The notes under the pieces are model-generated. The model was not told the DNA's origin. It saw only the letters and a list, made by a program, of their open reading frames with translations, and ran no database searches. Source: Amycolatopsis alkalitolerans (lineage in GTDB: Bacteria; Actinomycetota; Actinomycetes; Mycobacteriales; Pseudonocardiaceae). Taken from it: a stretch of 64,000 nt of DNA. The stretch spans positions 299,929 to 363,928 of the forward strand of contig NZ_VDFW01000003.1 of NCBI RefSeq assembly GCF_006152065.1, read 5' to 3'. The position numbers and the translations under genes are program-made. Position 1 is the stretch's first letter, and each line of letters opens with the position of its first letter. Below are positions 38,842 to 49,136 of this stretch, one piece after another.

Positions 38842-39972
38842 GTGCGGGATCTGGTCGAGATCGGCATGGGACGTACCGCGCGCCGCGCGTACGACCTCGA
38901 CGACGTGGAGATCGTCCCGTCGCGCCGGACACGTTCGTCCGCGGTGGTGTCCACCGCCTGGCAGATCGATGCCTACCGGTTCGAGCTGCCGCTGGTCACG
39001 CATCCGACCGACGCGATCGTGTCGCCGGCGAGTGCTGCGGAGATCGGCAAGCTGGGTGGGCTCGGCGTGCTGAACGCCGAGGGCCTGTGGGCCCGGCACT
39101 CCGACGTCGAGAAGGCGATGCGGCGGCTCGTCGACACGGCGCGGGACGAGGACCCGACCGCGCTGGTTCGGGTGCTGCAGGAATTGCACTCCGCGCCGGT
39201 GCAGCCGGAGTTGCTGGGCGAGGCGCTGCACGCGGTGCGCGAGTCGGGCGTGACGCTGGCCGCCCGGGTGAGCCCGCAACGTGCCGCCGAACTCACCCCG
39301 CACCTGATCGCCGCGGGCGTGGAACTGCTGGTCGTGCAGGGCACGATCATCTCCGCCGAGCACGTGTCCGGCGATGCGGATCCGCTGGACCTGAAGGAGT
39401 TCATCGGGAGCCTCGACGTACCGGTGATCGCCGGTGGCGTCGCGGACTACCGCACGGCGATGCACCTGATGCGCACCGGCGCCGCGGGCGTGATCGTCGG
39501 ACACGGCTTCACCCCGGGTATCACGAGCACGGACCGCGTGCTGGGCATCGGGGTGCCGATGGCCACCGCGATCATCGACGCGGCGGCGGCTCGCCGGGAC
39601 TACCTCGACGAGACGGGCGGTCGCTACGTCCACGTGCTCGCCGACGGCGGCATGACCTCGTCGGGTGACATCGCGAAGGCGATCGCGTGCGGGGCGGATG
39701 CGGTCATGCTGGGCGCGCCGCTGGCGGCGTCCTCGACCGCGCCGGGGCACGGGCTGTACTGGACCGCCGCGGCCGCGCACCCGTCGCTGCCGCGTTCGCG
39801 CGTCGCCGCCGGCCCGGAGGTCGAGGTCGACCTGCAGACCCTGCTGTACGGCCCGTCCTCGGACGCCGAAGGCGCGGTCAACCTGTTCGGCGCGCTGCGC
39901 CGGGCCATGGCGAAGACCGGGTACTCGGACCTGAAGGAGTTCCAGCGCGTCGGCCTGTCCGTCCGCGGCTGA
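38842..39972 (+). CDS. guaB3: GuaB3 family IMP dehydrogenase-related protein
   Basis: 376 aa from a GTG, 30 bases after guaB. TIM barrel of the IMPDH/GMP-reductase superfamily without CBS domains: GRTARRAYDLDDVEIVPSRR, VIAGGVADYRTAMHLMRTG, HVLADGGMTSSGDIAKA. The loop that carries the catalytic Cys in GuaB (PGSICTTR) reads PGITSTDR here, so the standard catalytic thiol is missing. It is always found next to guaB in actinobacteria. The reaction, if any, is not settled from sequence. Confidence 0.93.
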   Translation: MRDLVEIGMGRTARRAYDLDDVEIVPSRRTRSSAVVSTAWQIDAYRFELPLVTHPTDAIVSPASAAEIGKLGGLGVLNAEGLWARHSDVEKAMRRLVDTARDEDPTALVRVLQELHSAPVQPELLGEALHAVRESGVTLAARVSPQRAAELTPHLIAAGVELLVVQGTIISAEHVSGDADPLDLKEFIGSLDVPVIAGGVADYRTAMHLMRTGAAGVIVGHGFTPGITSTDRVLGIGVPMATAIIDAAAARRDYLDETGGRYVHVLADGGMTSSGDIAKAIACGADAVMLGAPLAASSTAPGHGLYWTAAAAHPSLPRSRVAAGPEVEVDLQTLLYGPSSDAEGAVNLFGALRRAMAKTGYSDLKEFQRVGLSVRG

Positions 39973-40028
39973 ACTGGTCAGTAACTTACTCCTGGTCAGG
40001 AGCTGCGGGGCGCGTTACCCTTTTTGGT

Positions 40029-41720
40029 GTGACCGCGAGTAACAGCAGTGCAGCTGACTATGACGTGATCGTGGTCGGATCGGGTTTCGGCGGCAGTGTC
40101 GCGGCCCTCCGGCTGACGGAGAAGGGCTACCGGGTCGCCGTGCTCGAGGCGGGCCGGCGCTTCGCCGACGACGAGTTCGCGAAGACGTCCTGGGACCTCA
40201 AGCGCTACCTGTGGGCGCCGGCGCTCGGCTGTTTCGGCATCCAGCGCATCCACCTGCTCAACAACGTCATGGTCCTCGCGGGCGCCGGGGTCGGCGGCGG
40301 TTCGCTGGTGTACGCGAACACGCTGTACCGCCCGCTCAAGCCCTTCTATCGCGACAGGCAGTGGGCGCACATCACCGACTGGGAGGCCGAACTCACGCCG
40401 TACTACGACCAGGCGAGCCGGATGCTGGGCGTGGTCACGAACCCCACCATCACCCCCTCGGACGAGGTGATGCGCAAGGTCGCGGCCGATATGAAGGTCG
40501 CGGACTCGTTCCACCCGACGCCGGTCGGGGTGCTGTTCGGCAAGCCCGGCGAGCGGGTGGCGGACCCGTACTTCGGCGGGGCAGGACCGGACCGGGCCGG
40601 CTGCACCGAATGCGGTTCGTGCATGACCGGATGCCGCGTCGGCGCGAAGAACACCCTGGTGAAGAACTACCTGTACCTCGCGGAGCAGGGCGGCGCGAAG
40701 GTCCTTCCACTGACCACTGTGGACGCCGTAAGGCCGCGGCCGGACGGATCGTTCGTCGTGGACGTGCACAAGACCGGCGCCCGCCGCAAGGAGAGCCTGA
40801 CGGCGGGGCAGGTCGTGCTCGCCGCCGGCACGTGGGGTACTCAGCGGCTGCTACACCGCATGCGGGACAAGGGCGCGCTGCCCGCGCTGTCCCCCCGGTT
40901 CGGCGAACTGACCCGCACGAACTCCGAAGCGATCATCGGCGCGGGGCGGGCGACGGTCGATCCGGCGCAGGATTTCAGCCGGGGCGTGGCGATCACGTCG
41001 TCGATCCATCCGGACGAGACCACGCATATCGAGCCGGTGCGCTACGGCAAGGGCAGCAATGCGATGAGCCTGCTCCAGACGATCGCGACGGACGGCTCGC
41101 TGCCGACCCCGCGCTGGCGGCAGATGGTGGGGACCCTGCTGCGGCATCCGATCCAGTCGCTGCGGTTGCTCAACGGGTACCGGTGGAGCGAGCGGACGGT
41201 GATCCTGCTGGTGATGCAGAGCCTGGACAACTCGATCACCACGTACACCAGGCGCGGCCTGTTCGGGCGGCGGAAGTACACCTCGAAACAGGGGCACGGC
41301 GAGCCGAACCCGTCGTTCATCCCGGCCGGGCACGAGGCGAACCAGCGCACCGCCGAGCACATCGGTGGCGTCGCTGGCGGAACCTGGGGCGAGATCTTCG
41401 ACATCCCGCTGACCGCGCACTTCATCGGCGGCGCGCCGATCGGGCTGACCGAGGACGAGGGTGTGATCGACGCGTACCACCGCGTGTTCAACTACCCCGG
41501 TTTGTCCATTGTGGATGGGACGGCGGTCACGGCGAACCTCGGCGTGAACCCGTCGCTGACCATCACCGCCCAGGCCGAGCGCGCGTTTTCCTTCTGGCCC
41601 AACAAGGGCGAGGCCGATCCGCGCCCGGCTCAGGCGGAGGGCTACCGGCGGCTGGACCCGGTCGCGCCGAAGAACCCCGCCGTCCCGGCGGAGGCTCCCG
41701 CGGCCCTGCGGTTGGGCTAG
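40029..41720 (+). CDS. GMC-type FAD oxidoreductase (ChoD/cholesterol-oxidase-like)
   Basis: 563 aa from a GTG. N-terminal FAD site VIVVGSGFGGSVAALRL, then NNVMVLAGAGVGGGSLVYAN, a four-Cys cluster TECGSCMTGCRVGAKNT, and the GMC C-terminal HFIGGAPIGL and NLGVNPSLTITAQAER. It lies after guaB3 exactly where choD (Rv3409c) is in M. tuberculosis. The Rv3409c family oxidises a sterol or other alcohol, but the true substrate is uncertain, and the cysteine cluster resembles a redox or metal site. The stop shares CTAG with the facing aldehyde dehydrogenase. Confidence 0.82.
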   Translation: MTASNSSAADYDVIVVGSGFGGSVAALRLTEKGYRVAVLEAGRRFADDEFAKTSWDLKRYLWAPALGCFGIQRIHLLNNVMVLAGAGVGGGSLVYANTLYRPLKPFYRDRQWAHITDWEAELTPYYDQASRMLGVVTNPTITPSDEVMRKVAADMKVADSFHPTPVGVLFGKPGERVADPYFGGAGPDRAGCTECGSCMTGCRVGAKNTLVKNYLYLAEQGGAKVLPLTTVDAVRPRPDGSFVVDVHKTGARRKESLTAGQVVLAAGTWGTQRLLHRMRDKGALPALSPRFGELTRTNSEAIIGAGRATVDPAQDFSRGVAITSSIHPDETTHIEPVRYGKGSNAMSLLQTIATDGSLPTPRWRQMVGTLLRHPIQSLRLLNGYRWSERTVILLVMQSLDNSITTYTRRGLFGRRKYTSKQGHGEPNPSFIPAGHEANQRTAEHIGGVAGGTWGEIFDIPLTAHFIGGAPIGLTEDEGVIDAYHRVFNYPGLSIVDGTAVTANLGVNPSLTITAQAERAFSFWPNKGEADPRPAQAEGYRRLDPVAPKNPAVPAEAPAALRLG

Positions 41721-43162
41721 AGCTCGATCCCGGTGAACACCGTGACGCGCTCCTCGGTGAGGTCGTGCATCGCGGCGAGGACACCTTCGCGGCCGACGCC
41801 GGAGCCTTTCACGCCGCCGTAGGGCATCTGGTCCGCACGGTACGAAGGCACGTCGCCGACGATGACGCCACCGACTTCCAACTCCGCCGACGCGCGGAAC
41901 GCCAGCTGCACGTCACGCGTGAACACACCGGCCTGCAGGCCGTACGCCGAGGCGTTGACCGACGCGAAGGCCTCGTCTGCACTGTCCACGATGGACACTG
42001 CGAGCACCGGGCCGAAGATCTCCTCCGCCCAGGCCCTGGCTTCCACGGGCACGTCCGTCAGTAGCGTCGGCTCGACGCTCGCGCCCTCCCGTGAGCCGCC
42101 GGTGAGCACCTTCGCGCCGCCCGCCACGGCCTCGTCGATCCACGAGACGATCCGCTTCGCGGCGGCCTCGTCCACCACCGGGCCGACGTCGATCGTCGCG
42201 TCGTACGGGTCGCCCGTCTTCAGCGCGCGCACTGCGTCGAGCAGCGCCGGGACGAACTCGTCCGACACCGAGCGCTCGACGATCACCCGCTGCACCGCGA
42301 TGCAGGACTGCCCGGCCTGGTAGTTGCCGAACGTCGCGATGCGCGCGGCCGCACCCGGCAGGTCCGGCCAGTCACCGAGCACGACCGCCGCCGCGTTGCC
42401 GCCCAGTTCCAGCACCACGTGCTTGCGCGCCGCCGACTCGGCCAGCGACCAGCCGACCGGACCGGAACCGGTGAAGGACACCACGGCCAGCCGAGGGTCT
42501 TCGACCAGTCGCGCGGTCTCCTCGTTGCCCAGCGGCAGCACGGAGAACGCGCCCTCCGGCAGGTCTGTCTCGGCCAGGATCTCGCCCAGGATCAACGCCG
42601 ACAGCGGGGTGCGCGGCGCGGGCTTGACGATGATCGGCGCGCCCACCGCGAGCGACGGCGCGACCTTGTGTGCCACCAGGTTCAGCGGGAAGTTGAACGG
42701 CGCGATGCCCAGCACCGGACCGCGCGGCACCCGGCGCACCAGCGCGAGCCGCCCTTCGCCACCGGCGTCGGTGTCGAGCCGCTGGACCTCGCCGGTGAAC
42801 CGGCGCGCCTCCTCCGCGGCGATCCGGAACACCGAGATCGCACGTTTGACCTCGATCTCCGCCCATTTGAACGGTTTGCCGTTCTCCGCGGTGATGACCT
42901 CGGCCAGTTCCTCGGCCCGCGCGGCGAGCCCGCGGGAGACGTGGTCCAGTGCGGCGGCCCGGACGTGCGCGGGCGAGCGGCGGAAGCCGGGCGCGACGGC
43001 GACCGCCGCGGCGACCGCTCGTTCGACCTGCTCGGGCCCCGGCACGGCGACGGTCGCGACCTCGCTGCCGTCGAAGGGGTGGGTGACCTCGAGCGTGCTG
43101 GTGCCCTGCTCCGCCCGGCCGGCTATCCACGCGGGGCGTGGCTCCGGAGTGAAGGTGTCCAT
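41717..43162 (-). CDS. Aldehyde dehydrogenase (NAD(P)-dependent)
   Basis: 481 aa. ALDH superfamily: FNFPLNLVAHKVAPSLAVG (active-site Asn), PAPRTPLSALILG, SFTGSGPVGWSLAE (Rossmann), the general base in VLELGGNAAAVVLG and the catalytic Cys in NYQAGQSCIAVQR, then EEIFGPVLAVS. Closest in style to succinate-semialdehyde or glyceraldehyde-type ALDHs, but the substrate cannot be set. It is tail-to-tail with the GMC oxidase, so the two might handle successive alcohol and aldehyde steps; that link is inference. Confidence 0.88.
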   Translation of the reverse strand: MDTFTPEPRPAWIAGRAEQGTSTLEVTHPFDGSEVATVAVPGPEQVERAVAAAVAVAPGFRRSPAHVRAAALDHVSRGLAARAEELAEVITAENGKPFKWAEIEVKRAISVFRIAAEEARRFTGEVQRLDTDAGGEGRLALVRRVPRGPVLGIAPFNFPLNLVAHKVAPSLAVGAPIIVKPAPRTPLSALILGEILAETDLPEGAFSVLPLGNEETARLVEDPRLAVVSFTGSGPVGWSLAESAARKHVVLELGGNAAAVVLGDWPDLPGAAARIATFGNYQAGQSCIAVQRVIVERSVSDEFVPALLDAVRALKTGDPYDATIDVGPVVDEAAAKRIVSWIDEAVAGGAKVLTGGSREGASVEPTLLTDVPVEARAWAEEIFGPVLAVSIVDSADEAFASVNASAYGLQAGVFTRDVQLAFRASAELEVGGVIVGDVPSYRADQMPYGGVKGSGVGREGVLAAMHDLTEERVTVFTGIEL

Positions 43163-43265
43163 GTGTCCAAGGTAAGACGCGCCGGTTACGTCCGGGCCGG
43201 GGGCGGCGTGGTGTGGCTCACCTGGGACGATGGACAGGTCGAGGTACGCCCCCGAGGAGGTGCGA

Positions 43266-44810
<1,545 letters not shown>

Positions 44811-44811
44811 C

Positions 44812-45597
44812 ATGTGGATCCTGGGGTTGGTGCTGATCGCGGCGGCGGTCGGCGGGTTCTTCTGGATGCAGTCCACCAAACGTGAGCTGCACGCGATGAT
44901 CGGCACGGAGACGCTGTCGATCCCGGAGCTGGAGGACCTGCGGCGGATCTCCGACGAACTCGGCGCGCGCGGCGGGTTCCGCAAGACCGCGGAGGTGTTG
45001 GGCGCCGCGCATCCCCGGCCCGAGGGGCTGCTGACCGCGGAGATCAGCAAGATCCCGTGCGTGTGGTACCGCTACCGGGTGGAACGGCAGTACGAGCATG
45101 TCGAGTACCGCGACGGCCGCCGCCACACCTCGAAGCGCACGGAGAAGGTCGCGGACCACACCTCGTCGGAGGGTTACGCGCTGATCGACGAGGCCGGGCG
45201 CACGATCGGAGTCGCCCCGGACGGCACGAAACCCGAGGGCGCCGAGCAGTCGGTGAACCGGTTCGAGCCCTACCGCGGCGGGGACCAGCCCGTCGAGCTG
45301 TTCGGCCTCCGGCTGCCGGGATTCCTCGCGGGGAACCGGGATTCGACGATCGGGTTCGAGTACTCCGAGTGGCTCATCCGGCCCGGCACCCGGCTGTACA
45401 TCCTCGGCGAGGTGCACGACATCATCGGGCCGCTGGTGATCGCGAAGCCCCAGGAGAAGGGGCATTTCCTCATCGCGGCGAAGACGGAGCAGGAACTCCG
45501 GGCGGACCGCACCCGGCGGCACAAGCTGCTCGCCGCCGGGGTGCTGGTCGCCTTCTTCGCCGGTGTCGCGCTGACCGTGGTCGGCATCATCCGCTGA
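44812..45597 (+). CDS. GIDE-domain membrane protein, no RING
   Basis: 261 aa. A transmembrane helix begins at residue 1 (ILGLVLIAAAVGGFFW) and another ends the protein (about 236-259). Between them is a GIDE-like beta domain with PCVWYRYRVERQYEHVEY, DEAGRTIGVAPDG, RLYILGEVHDIIGPLVIAKP and KGHFLIAAKTEQEL. In the eukaryotic E3 ligase MULAN this domain carries a RING; bacterial versions such as this one have no RING cysteines, so ligase activity should not be assumed. It starts one base after guaA and may be co-transcribed. Function unknown. Confidence 0.72.
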   Translation: MWILGLVLIAAAVGGFFWMQSTKRELHAMIGTETLSIPELEDLRRISDELGARGGFRKTAEVLGAAHPRPEGLLTAEISKIPCVWYRYRVERQYEHVEYRDGRRHTSKRTEKVADHTSSEGYALIDEAGRTIGVAPDGTKPEGAEQSVNRFEPYRGGDQPVELFGLRLPGFLAGNRDSTIGFEYSEWLIRPGTRLYILGEVHDIIGPLVIAKPQEKGHFLIAAKTEQELRADRTRRHKLLAAGVLVAFFAGVALTVVGIIR

Positions 45598-45610
45598 CTG
45601 CGATGCCGTG

Positions 45611-45835
45611 CTAGTCCCGGCGGCCGCCGCGGAGGGAGGCGCCGAGCATCAGGACGCCGAACAGGATCGCGCCGCCCGCGAGCAGCCAGCGCAGGTCCAG
45701 CGAGGGGAACCACGCCGTGCCGTCGGTCAGCGTGTAGGCCGACGCGAACAGGGTCGCGATCCCGATCAGCAGGGAGAACACGTCCACCCCGCGGCGGCGG
45801 GGCCGCTGTTCCGTCGTCTCGTCGTACTCAGCCAC
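45611..45835 (-). CDS. Small two-helix membrane protein of the PspC operon
   Basis: 74 aa: an acidic/basic N-terminus, then hydrophobic helices at about 19-40 (VFSLLIGIATLFASAYTL) and 48-66. Its start overlaps the end of the PspC gene by 8 bases, so the two are coupled. It is probably an accessory of the envelope-stress module. No family recognised. Confidence 0.65.
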   Translation of the reverse strand: MAEYDETTEQRPRRRGVDVFSLLIGIATLFASAYTLTDGTAWFPSLDLRWLLAGGAILFGVLMLGASLRGGRRD

Positions 45836-47057
45836 GGCGCACCTCGATATCTCCCGCTCCCTGCGTAACCTTCACGTTCACCTGCAGCCCGCCAGGACCG
45901 TCGGTGCCGTCGTTCTGCCCGGTGACGGCAGGGCGGCCGACGCCGTCGGTCGTCTCGCCGAGGCAGTTCACGTTCCCGGCCTGGACCTGGCAGTCGTAGC
46001 GCACGTCCGCGGTCTCCGGGACGATGATCGTGGTCTGGCCGGCTCCGGCGTGGACCTCGGTCGTCACCGGTGTGGTCGCGTCGAGCCTGGTCAGGTCGAG
46101 CCGCATGTTGCCAGCCGTGTGCGAGTACACCGGCTGCACCTCCGCGGCGGTGGTGGGCGTCGAGTCGATGTCGCCGAAGCCGCCCGAGTACTGCGAGACC
46201 GGGACCGAAGTCATCGCCGCCCCGACGATCGCCAGCGGCACCGCCAGCCAGATCAGCCCCCGGCCGCCGCGGACGAACGCCCCCGCGACCAGCCCGACGC
46301 CGAGCACGCCGAGCACCAGGCCGATGATGTGCTGCGCGGTGAACCAGCCGATCCCGGCGGAGGCGCTGGCCGCGCCCGCCCCGGCCACGAGCAGCGCGGC
46401 GCCGAACGTCGCCGGGCCGACTTTGGACCGGGGCCGCCTCGCCGGGGGCGGTGGTGGCGACGGCGGTGGCGCGTACGGCTGTTCCGGCTCCGGCAGATCC
46501 CAGGCCAGTGGCGGCGCGCCGAGCGGGTCCGCCGTGGCGCCCGCACTGGGCGTGGACATCGGGTAGGTCATGGTCTCCTCCGCGGGTGCGACCGGCCGGT
46601 TCTCCTGGCCACGGCTCCGATGCAGCAGGTACAGCGCGGTCACCAGCAGTGCCAGCCCGATCAGCCCGCCCCCGTCGAACCAGCCCAACCTGCTGCCGAA
46701 CGCGAGGCTCGCCAGCGGGAAGAACGCGATGACGAGGATGATCGTGAAGCCCCTCGACATCGAGCTGCGACCGCGGCCGATCAGCGCCTCGATGGGCGAG
46801 ACCTGGTCGCGCTCGCCGGGAAAGAACAGCCACCCCAGCACGTACAGCGACAGCCCGACGCCGCCGAAGATCGTCGCCACCACGAACGCGACCCGCACGA
46901 GCACCGGGTCGATGCCGTACCGGTTGCCGATCGCGGCCGCGACGCCGGCGACCTTCTTGCCCTGCGAGGGCCGCCGGGGCCGGCTTGCCCAGAAGTCCTT
47001 CAGCGTGTCTTCGAACCCGCCGAGATGCGTCCTGGTCCGGTCTGCTGTGCCACTCAT
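45828..47057 (-). CDS. PspC-domain membrane protein with LiaF-like C-terminus (EsrI-like)
   Basis: 409 aa from the ATG at 47057. The N-terminal PspC domain (about 30-90) has KVAGVAAAIGNRYGIDPVLVR and a following helix. Several transmembrane helices (about 105-150 and 225-285) flank a Pro-rich cytoplasmic loop. The outside C-terminal ~120 residues form beta-rich repeats (TTEVHAGAGQTTIIVPETA) resembling LiaF/DUF4097. It is transcribed divergently from a histidine kinase that also has a PspC domain: the arrangement of the C. glutamicum EsrISR envelope-stress system. It probably keeps the kinase off until the membrane is damaged. Confidence 0.75.
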   Translation of the reverse strand: MSGTADRTRTHLGGFEDTLKDFWASRPRRPSQGKKVAGVAAAIGNRYGIDPVLVRVAFVVATIFGGVGLSLYVLGWLFFPGERDQVSPIEALIGRGRSSMSRGFTIILVIAFFPLASLAFGSRLGWFDGGGLIGLALLVTALYLLHRSRGQENRPVAPAEETMTYPMSTPSAGATADPLGAPPLAWDLPEPEQPYAPPPSPPPPPARRPRSKVGPATFGAALLVAGAGAASASAGIGWFTAQHIIGLVLGVLGVGLVAGAFVRGGRGLIWLAVPLAIVGAAMTSVPVSQYSGGFGDIDSTPTTAAEVQPVYSHTAGNMRLDLTRLDATTPVTTEVHAGAGQTTIIVPETADVRYDCQVQAGNVNCLGETTDGVGRPAVTGQNDGTDGPGGLQVNVKVTQGAGDIEVRRG

Positions 47058-47117
47058 GCCTTCGAATATCGGTGACGCGCCGCGCGTGCACATCCGGGAA
47101 CGTCCCTGAGATTCACG

Positions 47118-47136
47118 ATCAGGGTCTTTCCCTGAT
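47118..47136. promoter_or_regulatory. Inverted repeat ATCAGGG-N5-CCCTGAT in the divergent PspC promoter region
   Basis: A perfect 7-base inverted repeat with a 5-base centre, between the two divergent PspC-domain genes; a further half-site CCCTGA lies at 47104-47109. It is the best candidate binding site for the NarL-type regulator encoded downstream, allowing control of both transcripts. Confidence 0.55.
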
Positions 47137-47172
47137 GAATCGGGCTTGCGGGCGTGTGACCATGGAAGAACC

Positions 47173-48480
47173 ATGGACGACGTGCAGGAAGAGGCCCGCG
47201 AGAAGGCCGTCAGCCGAGTGCCTTCGAGCGCGCTCGCCCAGCCGGAGGGTCCGCCGAAGCTGTACCGGCGCCGGTCGGGGCGCGCGGTCGCGGGCGTTTC
47301 GGCGGGGCTCGCCGACCATCTCGGCGTGCGCGTGGTGTGGGTGCGGGCGACCTTCGCCGTGCTCGCCGCGTTCGGCGGAGCCGGGCTGCTGGCGTACGGC
47401 CTGTTGTGGGTGTTCGTGCCGCAGCGCCGGGGGGACGACGCGGCGCAACCGGTGTCGGCGAAGGAACGGCAGCAGGCGATCGGGCTGCTCGTCCTCGGCA
47501 TCGGGCTCGCGGTCGGCGGGAGCACCGTCACCGGCGTGATCAGCGGCTGGGTGGCCGCACCGCTGGCGGTCGCGCTCGTCGGCGCCGCCGTCGTCTGGCG
47601 CGAGGCCGACGAGTCGCAGCGCCGCCGCTGGCGCTCCGGTGCCCGTTCTGGCGTGGCCGGGATGGTGCTCGGCGGTGGCGGGTGGTCGGCCGCCGTGCGC
47701 ATTCTCGCCGGGGTCGCGCTGGTCATCACCGGTATCGGCGTGCTGGTGCTGCGCAGCGGCAGCTTCGACCAGCTGCAGTTCGCGCTCATCGCGGTGGTGG
47801 CGACGCTCGTCGGGGTCGCCGTGCTGACCGTGCCGTTCTGGCTGCGCATGGTGCGTGACCTGGGGGAGGAGCGCCGGGCCCGCATCCGTACCGAGGAGCG
47901 CGCCGAGATCGCCGCCCACCTGCACGACTCGGTGCTCCAGACGTTGGCGCTGATCCAGAAGCAGGCGGACACTCCCAAGGAGGTCGCGCGGCTCGCGCGC
48001 GGGCAGGAGCGGGAGCTGCGGGGCTGGCTGTACGGCCCGTCGGGTTACGGGACGCCCAAGGAGATCGCCGACGGCGGGGGCGGGCAGCTGTCCACCGCGA
48101 TCGCGGCGGTCTGCGGCGAGGTGGAGGACTCGTTCGCGATCTCGGTCTCGCAGGTCGTGGTGGGGGAAGCGGAGCTGGACGAATCGTTGCGCGCGCTCGT
48201 GCAGGCCGCCCGCGAGGCGATGGTCAACGCCGCCAAGCACGCGGGTGTCGAGGAGGTCAGCGTGTACGCCGAGGTCGAGCCCACCTCGGTGATGGTGTTC
48301 GTGCGCGACCGCGGTAAGGGCTTCGATCCGGAGGCGGTGTCGGAGGACAGGCATGGCCTCGCGGACTCGATCCGGGGCAGGATGGAACGCAATGGCGGTA
48401 CGGTGCGGCTGCGCACCGCGCCCGGGGACGGGACGGAAGTGCAGCTGGAAATGCCGATCAAGCAGGGGAGTGCGGCATGA
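47173..48480 (+). CDS. PspC-domain sensor histidine kinase (EsrS/MacS-like)
   Basis: 435 aa from the ATG at 47173. An N-terminal PspC domain (about 28-85) has LYRRRSGRAVAGVSAGLADH, followed by four to five transmembrane helices (to about 230). The HisKA_3 dimerisation segment has AHLHDSVLQTLALIQ with the phospho-accepting H251, then HATPase with REAMVNAAKHAG, DRGKGFDP and HGLADSIRGRM. It senses envelope stress in the membrane and phosphorylates the downstream regulator, whose ATG overlaps its TGA. Streptomyces MacS has the same PspC-kinase layout. Confidence 0.88.
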   Translation: MDDVQEEAREKAVSRVPSSALAQPEGPPKLYRRRSGRAVAGVSAGLADHLGVRVVWVRATFAVLAAFGGAGLLAYGLLWVFVPQRRGDDAAQPVSAKERQQAIGLLVLGIGLAVGGSTVTGVISGWVAAPLAVALVGAAVVWREADESQRRRWRSGARSGVAGMVLGGGGWSAAVRILAGVALVITGIGVLVLRSGSFDQLQFALIAVVATLVGVAVLTVPFWLRMVRDLGEERRARIRTEERAEIAAHLHDSVLQTLALIQKQADTPKEVARLARGQERELRGWLYGPSGYGTPKEIADGGGGQLSTAIAAVCGEVEDSFAISVSQVVVGEAELDESLRALVQAAREAMVNAAKHAGVEEVSVYAEVEPTSVMVFVRDRGKGFDPEAVSEDRHGLADSIRGRMERNGGTVRLRTAPGDGTEVQLEMPIKQGSAA

Positions 48481-49136
48481 GTGAAGCGCCGGTGACTGTG
48501 TTCCTGGTGGACGATCACGCGCTGTTCCGTGCCGGGGTGCGCACGGAGCTGGACTCGATCAGCGACGAGGTGCGCGTCGTGGGCGAGGCCGGTTCGGTGG
48601 CGGAGGCCGTCGCCGGGATAGCGCGGACGAAACCGCAGGTCGTGCTGCTGGACGTGCATATGCCGGACGGCGGGGGAGCCGAGGTGCTGCGCCGGGTGCG
48701 GCCCGAACTGCCGGATGTGGTGTTCCTCGCGCTGTCGGTGTCCGACGCCGCGGAGGACGTGATAGCCGTGATCCGCGCCGGCGCGCGAGGCTACGTCACG
48801 AAGACGATCTCTTCGACGGAACTGGTTCGCGCGATCACCCGCGTCGCGGAGGGGGACGCGGTGTTCTCCCCGCGGCTGGCCGGGTTCGTGCTCGACGCGT
48901 TCGCCGACCGGCCCGGCTCGGCGCCGATCAGCGACCCGGAACTGGACCTGCTCACCCCGCGCGAGCGCGATGTGCTGCGGCTGCTCGCGCGTGGCTACGC
49001 GTACAAGGAGATCGCCTCGGAGTTGTTCATCTCGGTCAAGACGGTCGAGACGCATGTGTCGAGCGTGCTGCGGAAGACACAGCTTTCGAACCGCTACGAG
49101 CTTTCTCGCTGGGCTTCGGATCGCCGGCTCGTTTGA
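48477..49136 (+). CDS. NarL/LuxR-type response regulator of the PspC system
   Basis: 219 aa; ATG overlaps the kinase stop (ATGA). Intact receiver: acidic pair in FLVDDHALFRAG, phospho-acceptor D59 in VVLLDVHMP, and K in GYVTKTISS. LuxR helix-turn-helix: LTPRERDVLRLLARGYAYKE then SVKTVETHVSSVLRK. Direct partner of the upstream histidine kinase. Its last ~100 bases are overlapped by the convergent EamA gene. Confidence 0.92.
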   Translation: MSEAPVTVFLVDDHALFRAGVRTELDSISDEVRVVGEAGSVAEAVAGIARTKPQVVLLDVHMPDGGGAEVLRRVRPELPDVVFLALSVSDAAEDVIAVIRAGARGYVTKTISSTELVRAITRVAEGDAVFSPRLAGFVLDAFADRPGSAPISDPELDLLTPRERDVLRLLARGYAYKEIASELFISVKTVETHVSSVLRKTQLSNRYELSRWASDRRLV

